Below, piece after piece: positions 34,188 to 46,655 of a stretch of 64,000 nucleotides of DNA; positions within the stretch are counted from its first letter, which is position 1; every line of letters begins with the position of its first letter. The DNA is from Diplosphaera chodatii (taxonomy: Eukaryota > Chlorophyta > Trebouxiophyceae > Prasiolales > Stichococcaceae). The notes beneath the pieces are model-generated. The model was not told the origin of the DNA. It was given only the letters and a program-made list of their open reading frames with translations, and made no database searches. The stretch covers positions 1,240,001 to 1,304,000 of the forward strand of contig JAALGY010000052.1 in assembly GCA_032358165.1 (NCBI GenBank). Reading direction: 5' to 3'. The position numbers and the translations under genes were made by a program.

Positions 34188-37100
34188 TTATAGCAAGCGG
34201 CATCCAGCCATCGCAGAAGCTAGGGAGGCACCTGGAGGCAGGGCGGCGGTGGCGCCAGGGGGCGGACCGGCAGGGACCGGACCCCCGCTGGCCTTGCGCC
34301 CCATGCTGGGGCTGGACTCGCTGCTGATGCCGCTGGGCGCCCCCGACAGCCGCTCCCCGGGCTTGGGCACGTCCAGCTTGCCGCTGTCGCCCGGTTGCAG
34401 GCCGCCCACCTGCATCTCGTCCTCCTGGCCGTCCTCGAAGATGATGGGCTGGAAGTGCAGGCTGCAGCGTCGAGATCAGACAGTTAATCGGGGCACCTTG
34501 CTGAACGGTTGACCAGATTGTGTACCATCCTTTGCTGCATCTCATCAGCTGCTTTGTACACGCCGTCGTTAGATGATAGTGCAGACACGGTGCAGCTGCC
34601 AGCAGGAGCTTGCTCTCAGGACGTGACAACAACAAGTGCACAGCAGTGCGGGCCACCTGAGCTGGATGTCGCCCTTGTCCGCTTCCAGCAGCGGCCACTC
34701 GTCCTTCATGGACTTGTTGCGCGCCACCTCCTCCACCGGGATGCGCACATACCCCAGCTTCTTGTCTGGTTTCTGCAGCAGCGAAGTCGACCGTCCATCA
34801 GGCTGAAAAGACTTTGCAAGCCCTTCCCACTTGCCTGGAACTGACCAACTCAATCCTACTCCTGGATCGGTTTGGGAGACGCACAGTTCCTGCAAGCTTC
34901 AGGCCGTGAGAAGCCTATGTAGCCGCCCAGGCCACCTGTCAGCTGACAGCATGGCACGCAGCGCACCGACTTCCAGGGCGTGAGAGACAGGCGGCTCTCC
35001 ACAATGCCGCTGCGGTCGAAGATGGTTGCCGTCAGGAACGACTGGGCTGGCACGTTGATGAAGTCGAACTTCTCGTTCCACCTGCGCAATGCACCGCTCG
35101 AGTGATCATGTCTGCGGACACCTTGATACTGCACTGCAGCTATGCTGTGGCCTGCGACGCCCTACGTACGCCACGCAACACGCTGCAACGACCAATACTA
35201 CAGGCATGACAGAAGGGTGTCCACCTGGGGCTGGCGTCATTCATCTGCGTGGTGGTGCGGAAGGCCTCAGTCCCGCCCGACGTCTGGTCAAACAGCGACA
35301 GCCGCACATAGGGGTCCACCTCATTGGTCTCCTTGTACTGCACGATGGCAATAAAACAGTGTGACTGGAGGTGGAGAGCGCAGCGCAACGCATTTGATAG
35401 TACATCGCCAATTCCTTGCAGAGCTTGGCATTCCCTCGAAAGCACTGCAGGCATCACTCCAATGTTGAGGCATGCGCATTTAGCACATCTGTATGGTGCG
35501 TAACAGGCTGTACCTCCAGATCCTTGGCGCGAACGACGGTCACGGTCAGAACTCCCCGCAGGTCGGTCATGCCCTTGGTGTTCGACCGCTGCAGCTTGCC
35601 CACCTATGTGAATGCCATCTGTAGTCAGCAACCAACACAGCATTTGCAGCATCGTATGTTGTTACCATACTCTTACCCGCCTGCAGCCAGCGGCTCTATA
35701 CCGAAGTGAGGTGGCACTGGTGGTGTGCCATTGGGCATCCAGCATGGAGGCTGGCCCTCAACATATACTGTGCTGGCAGGCACACCTCCAGAGTCTTGCG
35801 GCGCGCTTCCTCCATCTGCTTCTGCATCTGCTCCTGCTTCTCGGGGCTGACGAAGGGGTGATATGTCACCTCTATGTACAGTGTGCCATACTTGCCCAAC
35901 TCCTGCAGAGCGCACAGCTGATTGTTGCCTTTGTCGCAGCCAAGTATTGTCAGGTCCAAACCCTGCTGGATGGTCACGACCACATGCAGCGCCAGCAGCC
36001 CCCCATGCAAAGCTGCAGCATGTCAGCCTCGAGCGGTGCGTGGCGCAAGTGCGACACCCACCGCTTTGCGGGCCTTTTTGGCGGTTCTCTTCTTTTTGCT
36101 GCCGGGCATGCGCGGCTTCAGCTTCTTCATCTGCTTGGGCCCCTGCAGCATGGAGCACGGAACCTCTCAGTCTACATCCGTTGCTGAGGTAGTGTTCCCA
36201 ACATGGGCATTTTACTGTATCAAAACAGTTGTTGACAAGACAACCCGTTTCACCAGTCCGGGGTAGAGCAGGACATGCATGTGCCATATTGTGCATGGTT
36301 GAGAGAGGCAAAGTTGATGCAACCGTTGGACACAACCACGGGCATGGTCACACAAGCGTGTGCATGCTGCAAAGGCTGGAAACCCCTTTGCATGCATTCT
36401 GCCAGTTGTCATGAAATGCGCACCGCACGCGACATGGCTTTCATGTCGTTGATGAACCCAGAGTCGTCGGCCTCCAGCAGCTGCAACGTCATGGGGATCG
36501 TCTCCCGCGGCTTCATGATAAACTCCGCATCGTCCAGCTCGATCTCGTATGCGCCCAGAACATCGTCCTCGAAGCCCAGATCATCGTCCTTGACCACGAA
36601 GGCTGCCAGAAGCACAGTTTGCAACATTCAGCGTGCATTATTATGTCTCTGCTTCTTGATGTGTGCATCGTGCAGACTAGTGCAATGCCAACATGTGCTT
36701 GAACTCTCGTCCAGATTTCGCGACTGTTGCCCATATGATGTACACTGAAGCTGGGACATGAGCCAAGCAAACTCACAAAGTGACTGCGAGCCGAGATCGT
36801 CCACCAGCATCGAGAAGGTCTGGTTCCACTCCGGGTTGAGGTTGTTGTCGATTGTGCGTGTCCGCACAATCCGGCCCTCCCGTACATACAGCTGTGTTTG
36901 CAAGCATGACACTGTCAGCCAGCATTCATGCAATATGGTCCACAACACATACCAAGGCAGGAGCACAGGAGAAGCAGGCAGCAAGCTGCGCACCTCACAA
37001 TACGGGTCAGATTTGCCAATGAGATCACTGTTGGGAAGGCCTGCGGCTTTGACCACCTGCAGTGGGCAGCAGACAACACACTTCTAGGAACATGGACTGT

Positions 37101-38983
37101 GATCAGCACCGCTACAGAGGGGACAAAGCACCATGGAGTGCTACTTGTGTGTCACCAAGCGGCTGCAGGACTGGGCTGTCGTGACATGATGGGGAATGAA
37201 TGGCGCACATTGACCTCCAGCATGCCAAGAGGCGGAGGTGGGACGCCAAAGTCCTCCATGACAGGGAAGTCCATCTTGTTGGGATACACAATGACCATTT
37301 CCATGACCATCTGCAGACAACAACAGAAATGGGTTTGGAGCCTTCTAGTCAACATGACGTTTCTGCCAAACACAAGCATACAGCACTACGATATATCTCA
37401 GTTTCATGCCGCATCAACTGCCAGAAGCATCTGAGTCCGCACATCCCTGCACCTTGGTGGCAATGCGTATGGCTTCGTGGATGAAGGGCAGCGCCATGAT
37501 GTCCAAGCCAGACGCCATTGAGAAGGAGGCGTCAAAGTATGGTGCCTGCAGCAGGCGCAGCGAGCGATCAGCACGCTACTGGATGATGGTGTCTGGCAAC
37601 TGACACTCTAAGATGGAGTCACGGCAGGGTCGCACCTTCAGCAGCGTGATAGACACCCCGCCAACACAAGGTAGCGTTTCAACGATTGGCGACATTGTGA
37701 TGCGCGCCACTGCCCGCAGCTGCACGGCATCAGATGAGGTCCTTGCGAGACTACTCAAAATGACCCTCACAGTGATGGGCGCAGCTATCGCCCTATTGCC
37801 AGGCAGGCAGACCGTGGATGTGCATGCCCACGCCACGTGACTGGCAAGCCGCATGACGCAAGGCTGCCGCTCACCTGGACGTTGGTCACCTCCACGGGGA
37901 GGTAGACAGCGTAGCCGGTACCCGGCACCCGCAGCTTGGCCGACACACGCACCTGCAGCCCGCTGCCGAAGATGACCGGCGCCTCCATGATCAGATTGTC
38001 CTCCCGTGTGTCGTACACCTGCAACACGGAGCCGGATGTGTGCTGGATACAGATCATCTGCCTGCCATCTGCCGAGGAAAGGTGACGGTGTGCACTGCAT
38101 TGCAGAGGTGCACAGCACCAATGCTAGTTGGCAGGCCAACCTTCATGCCGCCCAGGCGGACGGGCGACTCCCCCAAGTCGATGACCTCCAAGTTGATGGA
38201 CTCCAGAATGCCCATGGGCACCTGCAGCATGGTACTGCTTTGTGCTGCGGCGTGTTCGTTTCACATCACGCAACCGACCCAGCACCAGAGTGATACGACA
38301 TGGAGTGACCCGCATAGGCGTCACCGTGCTGCACCTGCTTGCAGATAGCATCCAGCTGTGGACCAGCCTGCTCCACTGCCTGCTTGAAGACCACCTTGCC
38401 GATGTGCGGCCAAAGTTGCTTGATCACATGGTTCATCCACACCAGCTGCAAGGCATGGAGTTGTCGTTCAGGTCATTGTTGGGGGATACGCGCGCCGTAC
38501 ATACCGGCTGGACGATGCACGTGTGCAACGAAAATCTCACTAAACTCCTACAGCAGCTATGTCTGCACTTCACAGCAACAGGAAGGACGCCGGAACCCAC
38601 CCTCTGGTAGTCTGGCATCTTGACCCACTCGTCCGTGAAGCTCATGATGCTCTTCAGCTTCTTGGACACGTGGCCCTCGGTGACCGGCTCCGGTATGTCA
38701 TCGTCAAAGTCAGCGCTGTAATCGAGCCGTGCAAAGCTGCGCTGCTTGACCGCACGACGGAACACGAAGGAGCCGACCTGTGCACGGCAGTGGTGCAAAC
38801 TCCGGCATCCTTTTTGCTGGCATTCTGCAAGAGGTGATGCGTGACACGCCCCAGGCCATGCGGGAACCTCCAGGCGAGTGCCCATGACGATAGCCACAGG
38901 CACATCACCAGCTCTCGATCTGGTCTCACCGCCAGGCCAATCGCGATGCCGAGCCAGCCGCCGTAGAACATGCCCAGCACCAT
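34188..38983 (-). CDS. Plant synaptotagmin / extended-synaptotagmin-like SMP and C2 domain membrane tether
   Basis: ER-anchored lipid-transfer tether of the E-Syt/plant SYT family, acting at ER-plasma membrane contacts. Order on the minus strand: short hydrophobic anchor MVLGMFYGGWLGIAIGLA (ATG 38983, in-frame stop just upstream); linker with KLKSIMSFTDEWVKMPDYQ (about 38620); SMP domain from QLVWMNHVIKQLWPHIGKVV (about 38450) through ESINLEVIDLGESPVRLGGM, EDNLIMEAPVIFGSGLQVRV, ITMSPIVETLPCVGGVSITLL and MVIVYPNKMDFPVM (about 37290); C2A with VVKAAGLPNSDLIGKSDPYC, LNPEWNQTFSMLVDDLG and FVVKDDDLGFEDDVLG (about 37060-36550), a polybasic insert (about 36145-36065) and YGTLYIEVTYHPFVSPEKQ; C2B with LRGVLTVTVVRAKDLE (about 35560), EVDPYVRLSLFDQ, WNEKFDFINVPAQSF and MKDEWPLLEADKGDIQLR (about 34710-34660). 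A Pro/Gly/Ser-rich tail ends CRLL, stop near 34188. Acidic loop residues of both C2 domains suggest Ca2+ binding. Confidence 0.88.
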
Positions 38984-40007
38984 GCTGTCAAGCTTTTCCC
39001 CGGCGCTCTAGTGCGGGTGTCTTGATGCAGGTGCCCACTGTGGCTGCCAGGCGTGGCTTCACTGCGCCATTTCACGCATCACGCACCTACGAAGTTTCAC
39101 AGTGCGTTAGCTGGGCATCAGGACGTTGTGCGCGCTTCCTCATCGATGACAGATAACATGACACTCCGTGTGCTTGACCAATACGTTGTTTTGGCGAGCG
39201 CAAGACCGATGGATCAACATGGCATGCTCGTCTGCAATCACCGGGGTGGCCCGTGAAGGCAACATGCACCGACTCGCAAGCAGCAGGACTGGTCCAGGGA
39301 TGAGATCAATACTTGAACACCGTCTCTCACCACGCCAATGTTGACTGCACCTTGCTCCCTGAGCACGTAGCTGCACCGAAACTAGGTTCTCTCTGCGATG
39401 GTTGCTGAGATTCTGCGCGGGTGATGGGTCGTGACGGTCTGCAACGTCCTGCAATGAAGCGAGCAAGGCCAGCAGACACCTCGCGATACCAATGGAGAAA
39501 GAAGCAACCTAGAGAGCTTTTGCTCCTAGGCAAGCCTCGGGGATGCAGAGGAAGCACAGGAGCCACTTCCTGGACCTGGAATCCTGGTGCCAGTGCACCT
39601 ATAGTGCGCAGACCGTACACGCGTACAGCCTTGTGCATCTCCCATTCTCAACTTCTGATTCTACTTGATTCACTGCATTTCGTAGTAGCCCTTAGGCCCT
39701 GCAAACGCTGCCACCGCTGCGAACCGCTTGTAGAGTGTGCGGCGCATGAGCCCATCATCCCAGATTGATTGTTTTTGCAGCGAGATTGCCGTCGCAGCAG
39801 CCAGGCTGCGAAGAAGCTGTGAGACCTAGCGGTCGGGTCCAGAAGCGAACTGCGGTTCGCAAGGTTAGCAACGGAAAGACAGCTGCGGGCATTCACCAAG
39901 CATACAGAGGGCATTCCCTGGCAGTAGGCGCAGGGCTGCTGACTGAGCGTGCGGCCGCCGAAGCGTGCGGAGCTGCTGGCTATTCGACACAGTAGCCAGC
40001 AGCAGGC
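38984..40007. promoter_or_regulatory. Divergent intergenic region between the SMP/C2 tether and STEEP1 homologue
   Basis: About 1 kb between opposed starts. Open stretches on either strand (for example 39327-39638) show no family similarity or splice support. Confidence 0.4.
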
Positions 40008-41189
40008 ATGCCGAAGCGCGCGACGCTCACCTTCAGCAGCGATGACGCCTCGCACATCAAGTCGCAGGAGCTTCACGTCTTCTATTGCAAGTACAGCGGC
40101 CAGCATGCCATGACGACGGACTGCGACCTGACAAAGGCAGGCTCTTGTGTCCTAACGGCACTTGCTCCGCACCATTTGGGGACGCTGGACATCGGCACTG
40201 CTGTGGTGCTGTCAGCCTGGAGTGCGCTATCTCCTGTGATCTTGCCTCCTGTTTACGCCCAGGCGCCACGACGGCGTACAGACGGTGCAGCGGTAGTGGA
40301 CACAGAACGCTACCAGGTGAAGCTGTATACGACGCCGGGCGGGGAGAAGCTCATCAAGCGCCGTGGCGGCGCAGTTGAGAAGCAGTACCGCCTCAACCTC
40401 GGCAGGTTGCCTGTCGCCTACAGGCAAGCCTCTTGCTCATGCCAGGCTGGAGCTGTTTGGCGCGCACGCACGGTACAGCTGATGTTGCTCATCGAGCCAG
40501 TCTGCAAAGGTTGTCAGAGCACACCAGCGGCAAGGGCCCTCTTGCAGTCTGCTGTGGTTGCTGCTTCTAGGTCAGAACCCGAAGGCCGATACTTGTACGT
40601 GCTGGACAATGCGGTGACGACATACGGCGTGGGGCGTGATGCGACGGGCGGCGGGCGCCCGCCAACACCCCCCTGCATCACGGCATTGGACTCAAACACC
40701 ACACAGATTGCACTGGAGGTGGACGACCATGCAGACAAGGCGTCAATCCTCAAGGTAAGGTTGTGCGTGTACCTTTGCCCCTCCATCTGCTGCACCGCTG
40801 ACAATCTTACCATCCGCTATCATTACCATCTGTGCATGAGACGACCTGCAGACAAGCATGTGTGCACCACCTGCAGATCAGCGCAGACTTCGTGCGGGTC
40901 GAAGTGCAAGGTTCAGTCACCACAAACGATGCTAGGGAGGTGAGCTCGAATTGCCCCACTCGGAAGAGGGGCGCCATCTGTGTTGCTGTGCCACGTGACC
41001 CAGATTGTGGCACCAGACATGCTTGCTGAACTGCAGGACCTCCTGGAACTCATGCGAACGATACTTGCATGCCGACTGGGACAGCTGTCACTGGTCCGTG
41101 GCGATTCCACCCGGCACAAGAAGCTGTTGGTGTCGAATATGACGCCAGAGCAGGTTTTTGACAAGCTGCGGGCCACTCTGCAGAAGTAG
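40008..41189 (+). CDS. STEEP1: STEEP1 (CXorf56/UPF0428) homologue
   Basis: Conserved eukaryotic protein whose human homologue STEEP promotes ER exit of STING; the ancestral role in algae is unknown. Exons 40008-40136, 40263-40423, 40571-40754, 40877-40939 and 41037-41189 join in phase to give 229 residues, close to human (222). Motifs: LHVFYCKYSGQHAMTTDCDL, the hallmark PRRRTDGAAVVD, KLIKRRGGAVEKQYRLN, LPVAYRSEPEGRYLYV, PPCITALDSNTTQIALEV, then a C-terminal DUF167-like half ISADFVRVEVQG...LSLVRGDSTRHKKLLV and EQVFDKLRATLQK. The usual CxCG pair near the start reads CKYSG, so one cysteine is missing. Introns 1 and 2 use GC donors (see findings). Confidence 0.88.
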
Positions 41190-41398
41190 GTGGTTTGATG
41201 TTGATGCAAGACATGCACAGAGCAATGGTTTCTGGTGCATTACATTGTACGGTATTACTACTTGAATGCCCCTTTGCAAGCAAGTTGTACTCTGGGATTC
41301 GCACCAGTGGTAAATCAACGGACGGTCTCCTGGAGCTCTAACATGACCCGTGCATCACGACATCATGAGTCCCAGCAGCTTAAGAGGAACGCATTGTG

Positions 41399-42645
41399 TC
41401 ATATACCAAACCGCTGCGCCACCTTGCTGTACTTCTGCAGCGTCGTTTGCAGCAGCTCCTCTGTCACATCGCTCAGCTGGCCCAGGTGGTACATTTCGCC
41501 AAAGCGCAGCAGCCAGGGTGGGAATCCTGCCAGCGTGAACGCCTTGCCGAACACCTACACATCAGGAGGCTTCACAAAGTACACCACTGCAGACACAGCG
41601 CTGTCTCACTTCACTTCTCGATCGAGGATGCTGACATTGGGAGTAGACTTGGGGCATGCAGCATGGTGCTCACCAGAACGATGTCAGCCTCTGCTGCTGC
41701 AGCATCGCCCGCTGCACTTGCCATTTGGTTCTGCAGAGCCTCCGCAGGGTGCAAAGGCATTTCCAGGGTGTTGCCCTGCTGCTGCTGATCAGGGTTGCGG
41801 GCTGCATGCACCAGGGGCCGGTGTGCATCGTTTGCATCAAGAAAGTGCACGCATGCCTGCCGGTTTCTGCCATCACATGACGCATCCGCTGCGCATTTGC
41901 AGCTATGCTGGCAATTGCTCCGAGATGCAGAAAATCCAGCCTGTGTGTAGATCCAGAGCACATGTCAGCACACGGCGCACGGTTGGCGGGCGAACGAGCC
42001 TGGTGGTTGCACCGCTTATGTGCTGCAGGTGCTTCACTATGCACCTGCATGGTGATGCCGCGGACATTGGACGACATTAAGTCTGACAGCTGCTGCGGCT
42101 GTCCAACACCCATACCTGCACAACAGCAAGTGCTCTGCTTACATCACCTGCTCCGCTTGCCACCAGGGATGCACAGGCAGTCCATGACCAGGAGGAACTT
42201 GCGCGGACAAGAATCTCACCGTGCGGATGGTACACCAACAGTGTTCGGACACTTCGCGCCAGACACCTACATCCAGTGCGTTCACTTTATCACTCGCCTC
42301 ACTGGCATGTGCAATGCAGCGACAGTCTGCGTCGTGCCGGCAGCGAGCTACGTCGCTTATGTCGCACCATGCCAGCACGGCTGCAAGCTGGTCAAGGGCT
42401 TCAACCCTGCTGCGATCATCTGCTAGGACAACAGCGACCGTCCGAGGGGCCCTCGGCTGCTTGCCTCGCAGTTGTCGTGATGGCTTCAATGAAGGACTCC
42501 TGACAAGCCGCAATTGCCGTGCAACACTTGCCGTGGTGGCATGCGCCAACGAGAGCGTTCGGTTGCACCAGCCCCTCAGCAGAAGTGTGACATATATGAC
42601 AATGTGGACCAGGCGCACAATTTGTTCGTAGAGGTGCCTGTGCAT
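41399..42645 (-). CDS. NUS1: NUS1/NgBR-like dehydrodolichyl diphosphate synthase subunit
   Basis: Regulatory subunit of cis-prenyltransferase, needed for dolichol synthesis at the ER. The start ATG at 42645 opens with an N-terminal membrane segment LYEQIVRLVHIVIYVTLLL. A basic stretch leads to RTVAVVLADDRSRVEALDQL and AAVLAWCDISDV (about 42470-42350), the NUS1 counterpart of the prenyltransferase N-terminal core. The C-terminal exons contain EADIVLVSTMLHAP (about 41690), YFVKPPDV, VFGKAFTLAGFPPWLLRFGE, MYHLGQLSDVTEELLQTTL and end KVAQRFGI, stop TGA (41401-41399). RFG matches the C-terminal RxG motif shared by NUS1 and active cis-prenyltransferases. Middle exons (about 42300-41800) are not resolved. 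Plants have the homologue LEW1. Confidence 0.78.
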
Positions 42646-43098
42646 TCAATGGATCTTTCACTATGTTGCTGGCGCCACTGCATGCACGCAACAGATGCCT
42701 GGCAACGGCGCAGCGCAACAGAACAGCCTGCGCAGTGCGGCTGCGGCTGCAGCGTTCACACGGTTGACAAACAGCACACTCATGCAGGATGTCCAATGCT
42801 ATGAAAGCTGTGCTAGAAAGCAACAACCTGGCATCTGGTGACGTCAGGAGATCTTCACTTGCAGTGTCCGATTTGCAGAGGCCTCGGACCTGCCTGTCAA
42901 GCCGTGCGCATGTGCTCACTGCTGATGCTGAGGACGACTTGCAAAGCACTGTATGGCATCGCGCGTGGCAAGCGCTACAGCGGCGAACATCAACGTTCCG
43001 GAGTCTGGTCGGTCTAAGGGCCGCCAGGCCTATTGTAGCGGCCCTGCCTTGCTGAGCTGCGACTGCGTGCTGAGCAAAGCTTTGAACAGCACTGGCTG
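42646..43098. promoter_or_regulatory. Divergent promoter region between NUS1 and the RH39-like helicase
   Basis: 453 bp between opposed start codons, with no supported coding segment. A long minus open frame covering this gap is not joined to NUS1 and is treated as chance. Confidence 0.45.
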
Positions 43099-46000
43099 AT
43101 GCTTTGTGCACGGCAACCGTCGTCAATGCAGGCGCCCGTGGGGCTGCGCAGCCTGCTGCTGTGTCCGGCGCTGCTGCGGTCTGCAGCACCACCAGTATGG
43201 TTCGCCACCCCGCGTTCGCTCACAAGCCTGCGGAATTTTCGCACTCCAGCTACGTCCACCGTGGTGGTTAGTCAGCACAACCAGCGTCACGCGCCAAGGC
43301 GTGGAGGTCCGGTGGCTGCTGCGGCGGCAATGGACATGCAGACAGCTCCCCGTTCATTTGCACAGCTCGGGCTCAGCCAAGGCCTACAGTCAGCAATGGC
43401 CGAGCATCAGTTGTCAGAGCCTACTGACATACAGGTGACAAGCTCGTACATGCAGTGTATTGCAGTGCATTGACAGCCTGACCGGCAAAGATAACATCAG
43501 CAGAGAGTCGGTTGGTAGGCGATGTCAGCTTGTTGCAGATAGCAGCATTTGAGGAGGTGCTGCGGGGTGGCGACGTCGTGCTGGCATCGCACACGGGCTC
43601 GGGCAAGACGCTCGCATATCTGCTGCCGCTGGTGAGCAGACACGAATGCCCCCACACCATGGCTCTTGCACATTCACCTGCGACCGGCAGCGCCGTGTCT
43701 TGTCGTCTCGGGGCAGTGAACAACATCTGACCTCGTTGCATATGACTGTTACCAGCGCAACTGTCTGTCACGGTGATGCCACAGATTACAGCACTGAAGG
43801 CAGATGAGGCTGGCGGAGGGGCGGCCGCACGCCCGGGCCGGCCACGTGCGCTGGTGCTGGGCCCCACACGCGAGCTGACGGAGCAGCTGCTGCGTGTTGC
43901 GAAGTCGCTGGCGCACCATGAGAAGTTTGCGTCCGCCTGCGTTTCTGGAGGTGCCTGTCAGATGCTGTTGCAGGGCAGTTTGGCGTGGTCATGCTCTTCG
44001 GATGTGCAGTGCTGGACCTGCTGACCGAACTGCCAGTCGAATACAGTGCTGCTGGCGAGAGCCAGGACAATGCATCAGATTAGGTTTCGGACTACATCAG
44101 CAGTTGCAAAGCAACACACAGGAGCCCGAGGAAAGCAGTGATCGCCTGTGCAACCTGCACATTTAGCGAGCCAGTCTGTGCTCTTGCAGGCGGCGGGTGG
44201 GAGCTGCAGGCACGTGCGCTGCAGCGGCCCATCGACCTGCTGGTGGGCACCCCGCAGCGTGTGCTGCAGCACGCTGCCAAGGGCAACCTGGCATTTGGGG
44301 ACGTCCGATGGATAGTCTTGGACGAAGCTGACACCATGTTCGACACAGGTAACAGAACCACTGTTGCTGCAAAAAGCTTGGTGTCTCGGTACAATGATGA
44401 TCTGGCTCGCTCTGGCCCAATGTCTGCTGTGCATAGTCGGCTGTTTGTGGCACACAGGTTTTGGCGCAGATGTGCGGCAGCTGCTGAAGAACGTCAAGGG
44501 AAAGGAGGACCCTGCATCCTGCATCCTGGTTGCTGCCACCATGAGCAAGGTGCACTTCTTGATAGAGGCCACACGTCATCTGCGTGCTGTGCATCGCTGA
44601 CGATTGCTCCATACACATCTAAGGCAGTCGTGAGTGTACCTACACAGACATGCCACTTTGCCGTGTCCAGGCGGTGACCCGGCTGCTGGACGAGCAGCTG
44701 CCAGGGGTGCGGCGGTGTGAGACACAGGGCTTCCACCGCGGCGTGGCAGGCTCGCGGCACACCTTCCATCCCCTGCCTCAGGGCACCGACAAGCTCAACA
44801 TGCTTCTGCAGGTGCCGTGGGGACAGTCCGTCCTCGTGATGACGTGGGACACAGTTCCTGCTGTGTAGCATAGAAAACGTCAACTGCAAGCAATGCCCCA
44901 AAGCCTACGACACATAGCAATGCTTTGTGCATACTGTGCCCCTTGCAGGTAGTCAGCGGGGAAGCAAAGCGGCAAAAGCGGGTTATGGTATTCTGCAACA
45001 CGCTGGACAGCTGCCGTGCAACCGAACACTTTCTGGCGGAAGCGGGCCTGCCCACTCTCAGCTACCATGGTGAGGCGGTACATTGGTGATGCTGTCGTTA
45101 GGTTGCTATGAACGCCTTGAGTACCAGCGACCCTGTACTTCTGCCACGCCTGCTTGCAGGTGATGTCCCCCTGGATGGCCGCCGCCAGGCCATTGCGAAG
45201 TTTGCAGAGGGCAGTGGGGACGGGGAGCCACAGCCTCTGCTGATCTGCACCGACCTGGCCGCCAGGTGCATGGCAGTGGGGCGAAGTGAAGGGTCACCTC
45301 TGTTGCCAAACACCCCCCAAATCATGCGCGTTGCCCACGGATCTGCTGCTGGGGTTCAGTTCCACCAGAATGAGGGGCGCGTCCTTCTGCAGGGGCCTGG
45401 ATATGCCTGGACGTGTGGACCATGTGGTCAATTTCGACTTCCCGCTCAATGCAGTGGACTACCTGCACCGCACTGGCCGCACTGCCCGTGCCGGCGCATC
45501 TGGGAGCATCACCTCTCTTGTGGCACGCCGAGACCAGGTGCTAGATTATGCCCCTTGTGCTTGTGCGCTTGGTGTTGGGATGACTCTGCTTGCGCGCAGC
45601 CTTGTGTGCTGCCCGAAGACTTCACACCAACTGTACAGGATAAAGGCTGACAGTACAAGTGCTGCGAGTTATGCAGCAGCAACAAGCTTGCAAATGTGAA
45701 TAAGTAGCTTAGTTGACATGCTCACCTGCATTGCTTGGACTGCAGGTGCTGGCATCCCGCATTGAGGACGCCTTGAATCGCAACCTGCCGCTGGACGGCC
45801 TGACCAGCAACAAGGCGGAGCTGCCGCCTCACATGCAGTGCGTGACCCGCCTCCATGCATGCGTCTTCTTTCATGGCTAGACAGACGAGCTGGGATGTGC
45901 AGCCGGTGCGTGCAGGTCGTTGCAGCTGTGTGTTTTGTCAGCCTGTGATGGTGGCTGAGTTTCGTGGACACAGGCCGAAGCCAGAGACTCTCAAGCGCCG

Positions 46001-46422
46001 GCAGGATGAGCGCAAGGCAGCAGCAGCTGGGAACCGCGGCGTCCGCGGAGCCGCTCGCATCAGCAAGGCACGCTATGCCATGCAACCTTCGCAGGCATTC
46101 GCACGCCAGACGTGTGCATGTCGTGCATGTGCAAGCTTGGGTGCCACCCTTGCACAGTTGTTTGCAGGGGCGCCCAGCTGCCGACAAGGTCGGCTTTGCT
46201 GGCCGCGGCAAGGCACCAGCAGGTCGTTCAGGTGGCAGAGGAACAGGAGCCAGCAGAGGCAGTACTGGTAGAGGCGCTGGGTTCGGAGGCGGCAGCAGCA
46301 GTGCAGGCCGGGGCCAGTCCGGCGGTTATAGCGGCAGAACAGGTGGCAGGGATGCAGCAGGCGGTGGAAGGGGTGCTGGGCGGGGCAGCAGGACAAAAGC
46401 CCGTTCTGTCAAGTTCAAGTAG
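43099..46422 (+). CDS. RH39: DEAD-box RNA helicase, RH39-like, probably organellar
   Basis: ATP-dependent RNA helicase resembling plant RH39, which acts in plastid 23S rRNA processing. The N-terminus [20 protein letters not shown] is basic and Ser-rich like a transit peptide. Motifs across exons: Q-motif [13 protein letters not shown]...EPTDIQ; motif [18 protein letters not shown] (about 43580); Ia [13 protein letters not shown] (about 43855); Ib [10 protein letters not shown] (about 44240); [12 protein letters not shown] (about 44320); III VAATMSK (about 44530); [13 protein letters not shown] (about 44985); [31 protein letters not shown] (about 45245, spliced to 45395); [14 protein letters not shown] (about 45463). 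The tail after about 46160 is an RGG-like, Gly/Arg/Ser-rich RNA-binding extension ending KARSVKFK, stop 46420-46422. Plastid targeting is inferred. Confidence 0.9.
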
Positions 46423-46655
46423 TCTGCACATGAAGCTGTGTCAGGGTGAATTGTGGACTCAGGACTGTACGGCCAGCATGAGTCTTCAGAAATCGACAGC
46501 GAGTCGTCATGCCCTCATGCAGCATGTCTGCGCAGATGCCGAGATGCGCGACGTCTCGCAGCAGCGCTGTCAATACCTGACTTGTATACGTCACCGTGCA
46601 TCCCCGTGAGATGTTCTGACGTCACAGCACACCGTCTCACCTCCTGTTGAGGACA

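Noticed and set aside
40008..40943. Single-exon reading of the STEEP1 gene
   Set aside because: The frame stays open through two GC-AG introns by chance; conserved motifs join only after splicing, and the unspliced protein lacks family similarity in those parts.
42416..43192. 258-codon minus ORF over the NUS1-RH39 gap
   Set aside because: It overlaps the NUS1 first exon in a different frame and the RH39 start; no recognisable motif.
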